A stretch of 15,812 nucleotides of DNA from an uncultured Bacteroidales bacterium (GCA_946408295.1 CAMJRT010000006.1:1-15812); one strand, 5' to 3'. Positions 8,429 to 15,812 are shown, counted from the first letter of the stretch. The notes: generated by a model not told the origin, from the letters alone. Made by a program: numbers and translations.

Positions 8429-8563
8429 CTACCATTCATAAGTTTCCGGGGTATTAAAATCTTGTAATTGGGCCTGGGGATTGACCAGGGAACTTTGGCA
8501 TAACGGAAATGCGGGATTGCTCCGGATCGTCCAAGAGCAAGGTTTTGTGTAGGTCTCTTTCAT
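8429..8563 (-). CDS. Small 44-aa ORF ending LQDFNTPETYEW
   Basis: An ATG at 8563, 12 bases after the EEP gene stop, opens a 44-codon frame that fills most of the otherwise unexplained gap and ends in TAG just ahead of the Mfa-like gene. There is no signal peptide, membrane segment or recognisable domain, and no strong Shine-Dalgarno. Its last 12 residues, LQDFNTPETYEW, align without gaps to residues 903-914 of the DUF4886 protein (LQDFNAIDGYDW). The preceding AFPLCQSSLVNPQAQ resembles YPYQVTQSS in that protein and also, loosely, the P-x-x-Q-S-x-L-x-x-NP ending of SusD proteins. It may be a real small peptide, or the 3' stub of a deleted larger gene (a hydrolase or SusD tail). Whether it is translated is uncertain. 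If the Mfa-like gene used ATG 8439 the two would overlap by 11 bases. Confidence 0.4.
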   Translation of the reverse strand: MKETYTKPCSWTIRSNPAFPLCQSSLVNPQAQLQDFNTPETYEW

Positions 8564-8575
8564 ATCTCGAAATTT

Positions 8576-9562
8576 TTAGTTTTCTTCAGGGACATAATAG
8601 ACATTGAAGTCCGTATAGATGGGGAAATGATCGGAGCAGACGGATGTGCCGCCCTCGATCGGAGTATTGACGACTTTATAGCGAGCCGGAGAAGCGTTGC
8701 GATAGAAAATGTGGTCAATAGCCACCCAAGTCGCCGCATTGGTCCGGAATCCCGTGTAAGTGGGGGAGCCATCCGTCTTCTTGGCCGTTGTCCTGGCTCC
8801 CTGCATCCAAGATTTGAGGGGAGAAAGGGCCGTGTTCTCGTATTTCAAGTTCAGGTCACCGCAGAAAAAGACAGGCACGTTGTCCGCACATTGCGCCTTC
8901 ATCCGTTCTACACTCATCTGCGCACACGCCAGGCGGGCATCATCGCTCTCCACATTGGGGAAAAAGTGCGTATCCCAAACATAAAACGGCATTCCACTCT
9001 CCTTCTCTTTCAATTTCAGCCACAGGGACAATTTCGGTGTCCCGCCCTGAATGAAACGTTCGCCCACATAGGAACTGACATCCGGCGTATCGCTAAACCA
9101 ATACCGTCCCCAGCCGAGACGCTCGAAACGATCCGTCCTCACGGCAATGACATCCCGGTGCCCGTTATTTTTGAAGATCGCATCGTCATTACACTCTTCA
9201 ACGGACTCATAGCCGGAAGCCTTCACCCCATCTTTGGCATACTGATAAAAGGTGTGCTGCGGCAAAACCGTCCGGAGGTACTGCAACTGCTCGCGACGGC
9301 ACTCCTGTACGCAGAGTATATCAGGCTGGGTCTCCTGCAGCATTTGGCCACAGGCGCTTTTACGAACCGTTTCCCATTCGCGGCCTTCCACATCGCCGTC
9401 AATGGCCAGAATATTGAAACTCATCAAACGGAACGACACCTTGACGGATCCTTCCGGAATGACTTCTTCGTCCTTTTTGTTCGCGGGGGTCTCCCGGTTG
9501 CCGCACGCCACCATCAGCAGCGGAAAGAAAACGGCAAAAATCAGTTTGAAAATCTTCATCAT
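8576..9562 (-). CDS. Endonuclease/exonuclease/phosphatase (EEP) family lipoprotein
   Basis: A 328-residue lipoprotein with signal peptide MMKIFKLIFAVFFPLLMVAC; Cys20 is the anchor. From about residue 44 it is a complete EEP (DNase I/synaptojanin-like) domain with the metal-dependent phosphoesterase residues in order: Asn50 in SFNIL, Glu87 in VQECR, His199 in WDTHFF, Asp236/Asn238 in CGDLNL, Asp283-His284 in IDHIFY, and Ser310-Asp311-His312 in CSDHFPIY. Length suits the single-domain family. The family covers nucleases, sphingomyelinases, inositol-phosphate phosphatases and other phosphodiesterases, so the substrate is not fixed by sequence. As a lipid-anchored protein in a SusC/D operon it would act at the cell surface or in the periplasm on the imported substrate. 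The start lies 16 bases after the BACON-like gene, with TAGGAG at 9570-9575 as a plausible ribosome-binding site. ATG 9559 is an equally possible start. Confidence 0.9.
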   Translation of the reverse strand: MMKIFKLIFAVFFPLLMVACGNRETPANKKDEEVIPEGSVKVSFRLMSFNILAIDGDVEGREWETVRKSACGQMLQETQPDILCVQECRREQLQYLRTVLPQHTFYQYAKDGVKASGYESVEECNDDAIFKNNGHRDVIAVRTDRFERLGWGRYWFSDTPDVSSYVGERFIQGGTPKLSLWLKLKEKESGMPFYVWDTHFFPNVESDDARLACAQMSVERMKAQCADNVPVFFCGDLNLKYENTALSPLKSWMQGARTTAKKTDGSPTYTGFRTNAATWVAIDHIFYRNASPARYKVVNTPIEGGTSVCSDHFPIYTDFNVYYVPEEN

Positions 9563-9569
9563 GGGTATA

Positions 9570-9575
9570 CTCCTA
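9570..9575 (-). promoter_or_regulatory. Ribosome-binding site candidate of the EEP gene
   Basis: TAGGAG on the - strand lies 7 bases before ATG 9562, in the 16-base gap after the BACON-like gene. It supports ATG 9562 (or the adjacent 9559) as the start. Confidence 0.45.
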
Positions 9576-9578
9576 TTA

Positions 9579-10883
9579 TTATTGAGCCAACGAAACTTCC
9601 AGCCCCTTCAAGTCCGTCCAGCCCGCCTTGACGACGGTTGTCGAACCTTGTGTCGCACAATATTTTAGGGCCCGGAGCCTCAAATACAATTTGTTGCTGT
9701 CGATGCCATATAAGGCGATGGTATATTTACGGTAGGTGTCATCCGTACTCTTATCGTATGTGACACGACCCGGCGAGGCAATGGAAGCCGCCGTATTCCA
9801 CCAATGGGCCTGGAAGACATCCGTTCCCCGGCTGCAATCCTGTGCGCCATCCGCCACGGTCCAATTGACACCATCCGCAGAGTACTCCAACAGATAGAAT
9901 CCAACGCTCTTCCCGGCGCCTCCCAGGCCCGCTTCGACATTGATGCGTATGCCATCGATAAAATTCTGCACCGGAATCTCTGCGAGCCAATAATCACCCT
10001 GCAACATGCCGTTGATTTGGATACCCGGATTAAAAGTCCAGTCGGCAGACGCACTGGTGACAACCGCCGTGAGATACGCGTCCGTATTAGTGCCGGAAGT
10101 GGGAGCGATTTGATGAGGGGATTGGATCCAAGCCTGTCCTTCGGGACTCTGCTGCAAAGCGGTCCTTGTGGCGTTGGTATAGCCCAAGGCATAGAAATTC
10201 CACCCACAAGGCAGTCCTACCGGATTGGCGTCCGCGGCAACAAGCGTTTTGACCCGTCCTATCTGTTTTGCGTTGGCACATACATCCAGCCAAAGCGTAC
10301 CGGAAGATGTGGGAGTCCCGGAAATGGCCACTTCGGCTACTCCTTCTCCGTCCTGCATTTGGATGTACTGCTCGTCCACACGCAGGCCGGGAGCCCCCGC
10401 ACCGGAAAGCGTCGCAGAGAAAGGCACACTCACCTCTGAAGACGCTCCGGAATAAGGAACGAGTATCTTCATCGCGGCAGGTGTATCTTTAATGAGAGAA
10501 CCCCGGACATAAGGCGTTCCATATACAAACTCCACAGGCTCTTGCGTCACCCGGACAGGGCAACGCAGCCCATTGTGTATCAAATAAAAAACACCTGTTC
10601 TGGAGGCCATGGTCGCATTGTATTTCACATGAATGTAGTAAGGCTGATAATCCACGCCATTCCCGTTGCCGCTCTCCGGCACGATAGAAATCCAGTCCGC
10701 TTCGCTCTCCGACGACCAAGCGCCGTTGCAAAGCAGATAATGGCGTACATCCTGCGCCAGACCGGAGGCTTTCACCGAGTCTGTATCCCGCTGGAAGATA
10801 TCTGCCGTCTTTTTACATGCCAAGACACAGAACATCAGGGCAAAAGCGGCCAATATGCGAATTCGTACTTTCATGTTCATCAT
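9579..10883 (-). CDS. BACON-like lipoprotein with C-terminal WNFY/DLKG module
   Basis: A 434-residue lipoprotein placed directly after susD, the position of SusE/SusF-type surface glycan-binding proteins. The start MMNMKVRIRILAAFALMFCV puts Cys23 in the lipobox VLAC. ATG 10874 would also give a good signal peptide, and upstream ATGs fall inside susD. Residues about 32-115 resemble a BACON domain: W56-S-S-E, ADWISIVPESGNGNG, IHVKYNATMASRTG, then CPVRVTQEP. Residues about 120-220 are a second beta-rich stretch without a clear family. Residues about 224-434 are the shared module: GLPCGWNFYALGYTNAT, FNPGIQINGMLQGDYWLAEIP, GLGGAGKSVGFYLLEYSADG, QAHWW, YRKYTIALYG, LYLRLR, and GWTDLKGLEVSLAQ at the end. 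No catalytic signature is visible. A carbohydrate- or ligand-binding role is inferred from position and architecture. It starts 2 bases after the susD stop, so co-translation is likely. Confidence 0.82.
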   Translation of the reverse strand: MMNMKVRIRILAAFALMFCVLACKKTADIFQRDTDSVKASGLAQDVRHYLLCNGAWSSESEADWISIVPESGNGNGVDYQPYYIHVKYNATMASRTGVFYLIHNGLRCPVRVTQEPVEFVYGTPYVRGSLIKDTPAAMKILVPYSGASSEVSVPFSATLSGAGAPGLRVDEQYIQMQDGEGVAEVAISGTPTSSGTLWLDVCANAKQIGRVKTLVAADANPVGLPCGWNFYALGYTNATRTALQQSPEGQAWIQSPHQIAPTSGTNTDAYLTAVVTSASADWTFNPGIQINGMLQGDYWLAEIPVQNFIDGIRINVEAGLGGAGKSVGFYLLEYSADGVNWTVADGAQDCSRGTDVFQAHWWNTAASIASPGRVTYDKSTDDTYRKYTIALYGIDSNKLYLRLRALKYCATQGSTTVVKAGWTDLKGLEVSLAQ

Positions 10884-10885
10884 TT

Positions 10886-12715
10886 TTACCATCCATAATT
10901 CTGTCCCAAATCGGCATTGAGCGTAATGTCCGGAGCCGGAATGGGATAGAGATACTTCTTTTCCGACCAAGTATAACCTTGTTGGATATAGGTTGCTACC
11001 CGGATATATCCTTTGTTCCCTTCGGACAGGACATGTCCGGCTCCCGACAGGGACGAGCCGTTATAGTTGACGGTCAACACGCGCAAACCCGCCTTTTCCG
11101 TCACTTTTGAGGACACAAAATTATCCGTGATGCCATCTTCATCCAGGTCCAGCGCTTTCTCCAGAGCCGGGATGTAGATCCCTGTCTTTTGCTTGACCAG
11201 CAAGGCGCCCATATGCCAGCGACGGATGTCATCCTGCCGAAGATTTTCCATCGGGAATTCCGTACCACGCTCCCGGCGGATCTCCAAGATGACCGGATCG
11301 GTAACCGTATTGTTGAAATAGGCTTTCATATAAGGATCTGCCGCAGTCGGATAGATACTCTTGACCCCACTTCTGGCCCGGGTCAAAGCGACCGTCTTGT
11401 CCCATACCGCTTTGGTACACTCACCCAACTCCGCCTTCGCTTCCGCATAGGAGAGGAGAATTTCCGCATAACGAATCAGCGGGACATCCGTATAAGTCGC
11501 ATCATTAATCTGATCCTTGATCTCGTCCGTCAGATATTTGATGGGTTGATAGCCCGTCTTTGAGAATACAAGGTCGGGTGCGTAATGGGTCTTTCCCCCG
11601 TTGCGGGTGAAACCCGGCGTCCGGATGGTCTGCTCCAGACGATAGTCGCGTCCGTCGCACTCCTCCGAGAAGGTAGCATTGTAATAGTCCGTTCCGGAAT
11701 AACGGGACGTAAAGGGAGTGCCATCCAGCATCAGATAGGTAAAGATAAAATCCCTGTTGAAGGCATAAGACGCATGCTGCGCATTGATCATATAGTCGTT
11801 GATGGAGTAGGATTGGTTGTTGACCTGATATCCTTCGTCATAATCCCGGGCCCAAATCCACTCGTCCGTGTAATCGGCACAGCCGTCCGCTGCCGTGAAC
11901 ATCGCACGGTACTGGGTGCGTCGATTGGACACGACATCTACCAACTGGTAACGGCGGGAATCCATAATGGCCTCGCAGGCCGCGACACATTCGCGCAAGT
12001 ACATCGTCCCTTCTTCCCGTTCTTCCGTCGTCCAGGGCAGACCCGTTGACAAATCCACGGAATGGTATTTACGCCAAGTTCCCTCATACAGACAGAAGCG
12101 GGCTTTCACGGCCAGGGCTACATATTTATGGATCAATGTTGAGCGGACAAAATAGGCTTCGTCCGACGAACAATGCTCGCACGCGTAATTCAAATCTTCG
12201 AGTATGTGACGGCATATCTCCGAACGGGAGTTCCGGGTCTTGTAGAGATCGGCCGTCGAGTTGGGATCGATGACATGGTCATACCAAGGCAGGGCCCCAT
12301 ACGTCTTCATACGGCGGAAATAGAACATCGCCCTGAAAAAGCGCCCCACCCCCTCGTAATGGTCTAAGACTTCGCTTTCGGCCTTGGCCTTGCGCATATT
12401 CTCCAAATAATAATTGATGGAGCGTAAGGAAGACCAACTCCAACTGGTCGAATTGGACACCGAATAACGATCGGTATAGAAAAGATTTTCTCCATCCCAA
12501 GAGTGGGTGTCCGCATATCTGTCTCCGTTGATGAAATCCAAGATCTCCGTCGCATAAGAACGAATCATGCCATTGGTATACAGGATCAGCGAGTTTTCAT
12601 TTTCGAAGAAAAACTCACTCTCGATGGCATTGGGGTTCTCCTTGTTCAGAAAACCCGCACAAGAAGTGGCCGTCAGGCTCAGAAAGAGAAAAACTACAAT
12701 ATACTTTTTCATCAT
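10886..12715 (-). CDS. SusD/RagB-family nutrient-binding outer-membrane lipoprotein
   Basis: A SusD-like surface lipoprotein that should cap the adjacent SusC-like channel and deliver ligand to it. About 608-609 residues, with signal peptide KKYIVVFLFLSLTATSC and Cys18 or Cys19 as the lipid anchor, depending on which of the two adjacent ATGs (12715 or 12712) is used. Family features include the early FLNKENPNAI region, a helix-rich N-terminal half (YLENMRKAKAE, GVGRFFRAMFYFRRMKTYGALPW), LIRYAEILLSYAEAKAELG, EIRRERGTEFPMENLRQDDIRRW, and the C-terminal KKYLYPIPAPDITLN followed by GQNYGW. The gene lies 15 bases after susC with an unusually good Shine-Dalgarno between them. It is not the starch-specific SusD; ligand specificity of this family cannot be predicted from sequence alone. 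Confidence 0.95.
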   Translation of the reverse strand: MMKKYIVVFLFLSLTATSCAGFLNKENPNAIESEFFFENENSLILYTNGMIRSYATEILDFINGDRYADTHSWDGENLFYTDRYSVSNSTSWSWSSLRSINYYLENMRKAKAESEVLDHYEGVGRFFRAMFYFRRMKTYGALPWYDHVIDPNSTADLYKTRNSRSEICRHILEDLNYACEHCSSDEAYFVRSTLIHKYVALAVKARFCLYEGTWRKYHSVDLSTGLPWTTEEREEGTMYLRECVAACEAIMDSRRYQLVDVVSNRRTQYRAMFTAADGCADYTDEWIWARDYDEGYQVNNQSYSINDYMINAQHASYAFNRDFIFTYLMLDGTPFTSRYSGTDYYNATFSEECDGRDYRLEQTIRTPGFTRNGGKTHYAPDLVFSKTGYQPIKYLTDEIKDQINDATYTDVPLIRYAEILLSYAEAKAELGECTKAVWDKTVALTRARSGVKSIYPTAADPYMKAYFNNTVTDPVILEIRRERGTEFPMENLRQDDIRRWHMGALLVKQKTGIYIPALEKALDLDEDGITDNFVSSKVTEKAGLRVLTVNYNGSSLSGAGHVLSEGNKGYIRVATYIQQGYTWSEKKYLYPIPAPDITLNADLGQNYGW

Positions 12716-12720
12716 CGTAT

Positions 12721-12727
12721 CCTCCTT
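12721..12727 (-). promoter_or_regulatory. Strong Shine-Dalgarno ahead of the susD-like gene
   Basis: The susC-susD gap reads AAGGAGG on the - strand, 5 bases before the first ATG (12715) and 8 bases before the second (12712). The spacing slightly favours the second ATG. Bacteroidota genes often lack such a motif, so this one may boost translation of the SusD partner. Confidence 0.6.
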
Positions 12728-12730
12728 GCA

Positions 12731-15700
12731 TCAGAACGTTATATTGACCCCAATGGTGATGGTCTTGAAAATAGGGTATGAGTTGCCGTTGAGTCCGCTG
12801 GCAGAAAAGTCCGAGTCGCCTCCGTCGATGCCTTCCGGATCCAAGTTCGGCGCCCATTTGTGAAGCGGCGTAAAGGTAAAAAGGTTCTCGGCGTTCACAT
12901 AGACTTTCAGCGCCCTCATACGGATGGCTTTGCAGATATGCTCCGGGAAGGAGTAGTCCAACTGAATGTTTTTCACCCGCAGGTAAGCGGCATTCTGCAT
13001 ATATCGCGTATTGGGCATATTCATGATCGTCTGCTTGTCATTGGAATTGTTGGCAATGTAAGTCGTCAGACGGGGCCAGTAGGCGGTATCATAGTTGAGA
13101 CATTCCGAACCGTCCTCGCTCATCTGCGCAACCGTGGGATTGTTCTGCGCATGAATGCTGGGAATGAAATAGAAGAAAGGACGGGAATATTTGCCCCAGA
13201 AATAACCGCAATCTTTTCCCGGATACCAATCGCGCTTGCCTACGCCCTGCAGGAAGATGGACAGGCCGACGCCATACCAACTGGCGGACAGATTGATTCC
13301 GAAACGATAGCGGGGTGTACTGTTACCGATAATGCTCAAATCGCCGTGGTCGTTCAGGGTCAGGTTGTTGTAATCGATCGTACCATTGTCGTCCAAGTCG
13401 GCGAATTTCACCTGTCCCGGACGGGTGACCAAGTCGGACGCCTGCTTGTAATTCTGGGTCGCGGAATTGTAGACATCCTGCCAGTCTTTGAACAATCCCG
13501 TCACCGTATAGCCCCACATTTCTCCGAGTTGCATACCCACATAGTATTCGGGCTGACCCATATTGTCCACCAGATGGGCCACCGTTCCCAGACTCCGCTG
13601 GTCGTTACCCAAATACTTCGTAATGGTGGACATGCTGTCCCACAGAGTTCCTTTCACACTGTAAGAGAAAGGACTGCCCAACAGTTGGAACTGATCTTTC
13701 CATTGGATGGAAAGTTCCCAACCATTGGTTCTCATCTCCGCGTTGTTTCCTTTGGGTACAGAACCGCCAAAGACCGGAGGCAGGGACGCTCCGTCCGTAT
13801 ACATATCAGAAGTAATGCGAACATAGTAGTCGAACGAAGCGGACAGGCGGTTGCGGAACAAATCAAGATCCAGTCCTACATCATAGGTGGCTGCCTTCTC
13901 CCAGGTCAATGAAAGAGGTACCAGAGATGCGACGGATGTGTAGGAAGGTAAGGTCCCGGCAATGACGATATCGTCCGCCTTGGTGACCGTCATTTCGGAG
14001 GTATATTTATAAGGTGAGACATTGCCGTTACCCATCGCTCCGGCAGAAGCCCGCAATTTGAAATTATCCAGTACGCTGCGGCTCCAGCCCATCCAAGGCT
14101 CCTCCGAGATTCTCCATCCAAGAGACGCTGACGGGAAAAAGCCCCAACGGCTTTGGGTGGGAAACTTGGAACTCCCATCATAACGGCCACTGGCTTCAAT
14201 CAGATAACGGCCCTTCCAAGAATAATTGACCCTGGCAAAGAATCCGACATAAGCCCATTCGTACCCGCCGCTAGTGATGGAGGCTTCTCCGTCCATGAGA
14301 GAGAAAGAAGGCTTTTCGGAAATGAAATCGAGGCGATTGGAGGTCGTCGTCGAATAGTTACACCATTCCTGGTTATAGCCGGCCAATACGGACAGACGAT
14401 GATCTTCACCGAGTTTGGGCGTATAAGTGGCATACGCATTGACGGCCTGATAACGGGTGTCGTAGTCTGTCAGACGGAGGAAGGCCGCCGGTGTCACCGA
14501 CGAGACCAGTATTTCGCCGGGACTCTTGGAATAGGTCACCGGATTCTGCACGATATGACGCTTGCGTCCGGTATAGTTGTAGGAATAGTCGGCCTGCAAC
14601 TTCAGCACTTCCGGGACGATGTCGATATCCAAGTCGAGTTTGTCGCGCAGATAGAGATAATCATCTTTGATGTAGTTGTTGCCTTCGTACATCGCGGCAT
14701 AGCCGGATTCCGCAGCGGCCGGCGTCCAAGTCCCGTCCGGATTTCGCAACGGAACCATCGGAGCGAGGGCGTGCTGCATAAAACGCTGAACGCTCTGGCC
14801 GGTCTGGGAGCGGGGTACGTAGTTGTTGTCGATGGACAGGCTCGCATTGTTGGTCAACTTGAGCCAGGGACGGATTTTCAGCGTCCCCTTTGCACGAAGG
14901 TTGTATTTCTTGTAATTTTCGTTTCCTACGCGGAAAACACCCTGGGAATCATAGAATCTACCCGAGACATAATAATCTGCAATATTGCCTCCCCCACTGA
15001 CGGAAATATTGTGCTCCGTAGAGGAGTGGAAATCCCGGTAGAATTCCTTGAACCAGTCGTGGTTGTCGTAATACGCCCAGCCAAAGCCCGGCACATTATA
15101 ACTTTCTTCTACCTTACCCAAGGTCGGATCGGATTTGCGCCGGACAATCTCGTCGTAAATGGCCTGCGAATAGGGTGCCTTGTTGTCAATATTGTCCAAC
15201 AAAGCCTTGGAACCGTTGTAATAACCATTGTAGCAAGCAATCCACCAATCCAACCATTGTTGGGAGTCCGTGATGGCATCGGGAATCACCGTACGACGGT
15301 TGATGCTGTAAGAACCGCTGTAATTGACGATAGGATCGCCTTTCCCGGCTTGCTTGGTCGTTACCAGAATGACTCCGAAAGCACCACGCGCACCGTAAAC
15401 CGCCGTAGAGGAAGCATCCTTGAGAACGGAGACGCTTTCCACATCCTGCGGATTGACCATGGACAGATTCCCCTCAACACCATCAATCAAGACCAGGCTG
15501 GAACCGCCGGCACCGATGGAACTGGCTCCACGGACATTATAGGAACCACCGTGCGAAGGCTTGCTGTCGGTAATCGTAATATTCAAACCGGCCACTTCGC
15601 CCTGCAGCGAACGTGCAAGGTTGGAATTGGCACGGTTTCCAATCACTTCGGAACCCACGGCATCCACCGCACCGACCAGATCCCGTTTCTTCATCGAGCC

Positions 15701-15812
15701 GTAACCGACGACAACGACTTCCTCCAAGCGCTGGGTGTCCTCTTCAAGAGTGACGTTCAGGACACTTCGCCCCTCTACGGGAACATCTTTGGACACAAAT
15801 CCGATAAAAGAG
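12731..15812 (-). CDS. SusC/RagA-family TonB-dependent outer-membrane transporter (5' end outside window)
   Basis: The C-terminal ~1026 residues of a SusC-like beta-barrel importer. The frame stays open to the right edge, where SFIGFVSKDVPVEG shows the end of the carboxypeptidase-regulatory-like N-terminal domain. The signal peptide and TonB box region therefore lie outside, and the in-frame GTG at 15796 is not a start. Next comes the SusC hallmark LEEVVVVGYGSMKKRDLVGAV, then the plug: LQGEVAGLNIT, NVRGASSIGAGGSSLVLIDG, DVESVSVLKDASSTAVYGARGAFGVILVTTK. The barrel ends with NAENLFTFTPLHKWAPNLDPE and a last strand FKTITIGVNITF finishing in Phe, as outer-membrane barrels usually do. With SusD it should form the energised uptake complex for the operon's substrate. 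As the most upstream gene seen, it probably lies close to the operon promoter, which is beyond the window. Confidence 0.96.
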   Translation of the reverse strand, partial: SFIGFVSKDVPVEGRSVLNVTLEEDTQRLEEVVVVGYGSMKKRDLVGAVDAVGSEVIGNRANSNLARSLQGEVAGLNITITDSKPSHGGSYNVRGASSIGAGGSSLVLIDGVEGNLSMVNPQDVESVSVLKDASSTAVYGARGAFGVILVTTKQAGKGDPIVNYSGSYSINRRTVIPDAITDSQQWLDWWIACYNGYYNGSKALLDNIDNKAPYSQAIYDEIVRRKSDPTLGKVEESYNVPGFGWAYYDNHDWFKEFYRDFHSSTEHNISVSGGGNIADYYVSGRFYDSQGVFRVGNENYKKYNLRAKGTLKIRPWLKLTNNASLSIDNNYVPRSQTGQSVQRFMQHALAPMVPLRNPDGTWTPAAAESGYAAMYEGNNYIKDDYLYLRDKLDLDIDIVPEVLKLQADYSYNYTGRKRHIVQNPVTYSKSPGEILVSSVTPAAFLRLTDYDTRYQAVNAYATYTPKLGEDHRLSVLAGYNQEWCNYSTTTSNRLDFISEKPSFSLMDGEASITSGGYEWAYVGFFARVNYSWKGRYLIEASGRYDGSSKFPTQSRWGFFPSASLGWRISEEPWMGWSRSVLDNFKLRASAGAMGNGNVSPYKYTSEMTVTKADDIVIAGTLPSYTSVASLVPLSLTWEKAATYDVGLDLDLFRNRLSASFDYYVRITSDMYTDGASLPPVFGGSVPKGNNAEMRTNGWELSIQWKDQFQLLGSPFSYSVKGTLWDSMSTITKYLGNDQRSLGTVAHLVDNMGQPEYYVGMQLGEMWGYTVTGLFKDWQDVYNSATQNYKQASDLVTRPGQVKFADLDDNGTIDYNNLTLNDHGDLSIIGNSTPRYRFGINLSASWYGVGLSIFLQGVGKRDWYPGKDCGYFWGKYSRPFFYFIPSIHAQNNPTVAQMSEDGSECLNYDTAYWPRLTTYIANNSNDKQTIMNMPNTRYMQNAAYLRVKNIQLDYSFPEHICKAIRMRALKVYVNAENLFTFTPLHKWAPNLDPEGIDGGDSDFSASGLNGNSYPIFKTITIGVNITF

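Noticed and set aside
8437..8439. ATG 8439 as start of the Mfa-like lipoprotein.
   Set aside because: It adds MNGRF ahead of a clean signal peptide that begins at 8424 and overlaps the end of the small ORF. Kept only as an alternative.
8560..8772. 70-codon - strand frame overlapping the end of the EEP gene.
   Set aside because: It overlaps conserved EEP residues in the proper frame and has no recognisable features.
15794..15796. In-frame GTG as a start for the SusC-like gene.
   Set aside because: The frame stays open to the window edge and SFIGF before it is part of the conserved N-terminal domain. The gene continues outside.

Overview
The window looks like a Bacteroidota chromosome, probably order Bacteroidales. 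The evidence is a SusC/SusD pair, a run of lipoproteins with Bacteroidota-type lipoboxes, and BACON, fimbrillin-like and DUF4886 modules. Base composition looks moderately GC-rich by eye. I cannot name a genus.

Layout. At the left edge (1-821, + strand) is the 3' end of topA (DNA topoisomerase I), a housekeeping gene. From 838 to the right edge everything real lies on the - strand and reads right to left as one tightly packed polysaccharide-utilisation-type operon. In transcription order it holds: a SusC-like TonB-dependent transporter (5' end off the window); a SusD-like lipoprotein; a BACON-like lipoprotein with a C-terminal module I call the WNFY/DLKG module; an endonuclease/exonuclease/phosphatase (EEP) family lipoprotein; a 44-codon small ORF; a fimbrillin-like (Mfa-like) lipoprotein carrying a second WNFY/DLKG module; a GLUG-repeat protein fused to an SGNH/GDSL hydrolase; a 916-residue lipoprotein with one SGNH domain, a LamG-like domain and a DUF4886 domain; and a third WNFY/DLKG module that has lost its start and signal peptide and abuts topA tail to tail. 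The main genes are separated by about 2-16 bases, and the largest gap (about 150 bases) is nearly filled by the small ORF. There is no gene-free stretch above 300 bases, and no RNA gene, CRISPR array or insertion sequence was seen. The operon promoter and any regulator lie beyond the right edge.

How the genes may work together (inference). SusC/SusD would import a bound ligand. The two intact WNFY/DLKG lipoproteins sit where surface glycan-binding proteins often sit and are the likely extra binders. The enzymes visible are an EEP phosphoesterase-like protein and three SGNH-type hydrolase domains. No glycoside hydrolase, polysaccharide lyase or sulfatase is present in this part. The set therefore looks aimed at removing ester and/or phosphodiester groups from a decorated substrate, with backbone cleavage encoded outside the window or elsewhere.

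The most unusual points are the repeated unassigned module on three different carriers, the small ORF sharing an LQDFN-x4-Y-x-W tail with the DUF4886 protein, and the fact that each module copy directly follows a polypeptide ending in or very near Y-x-W.
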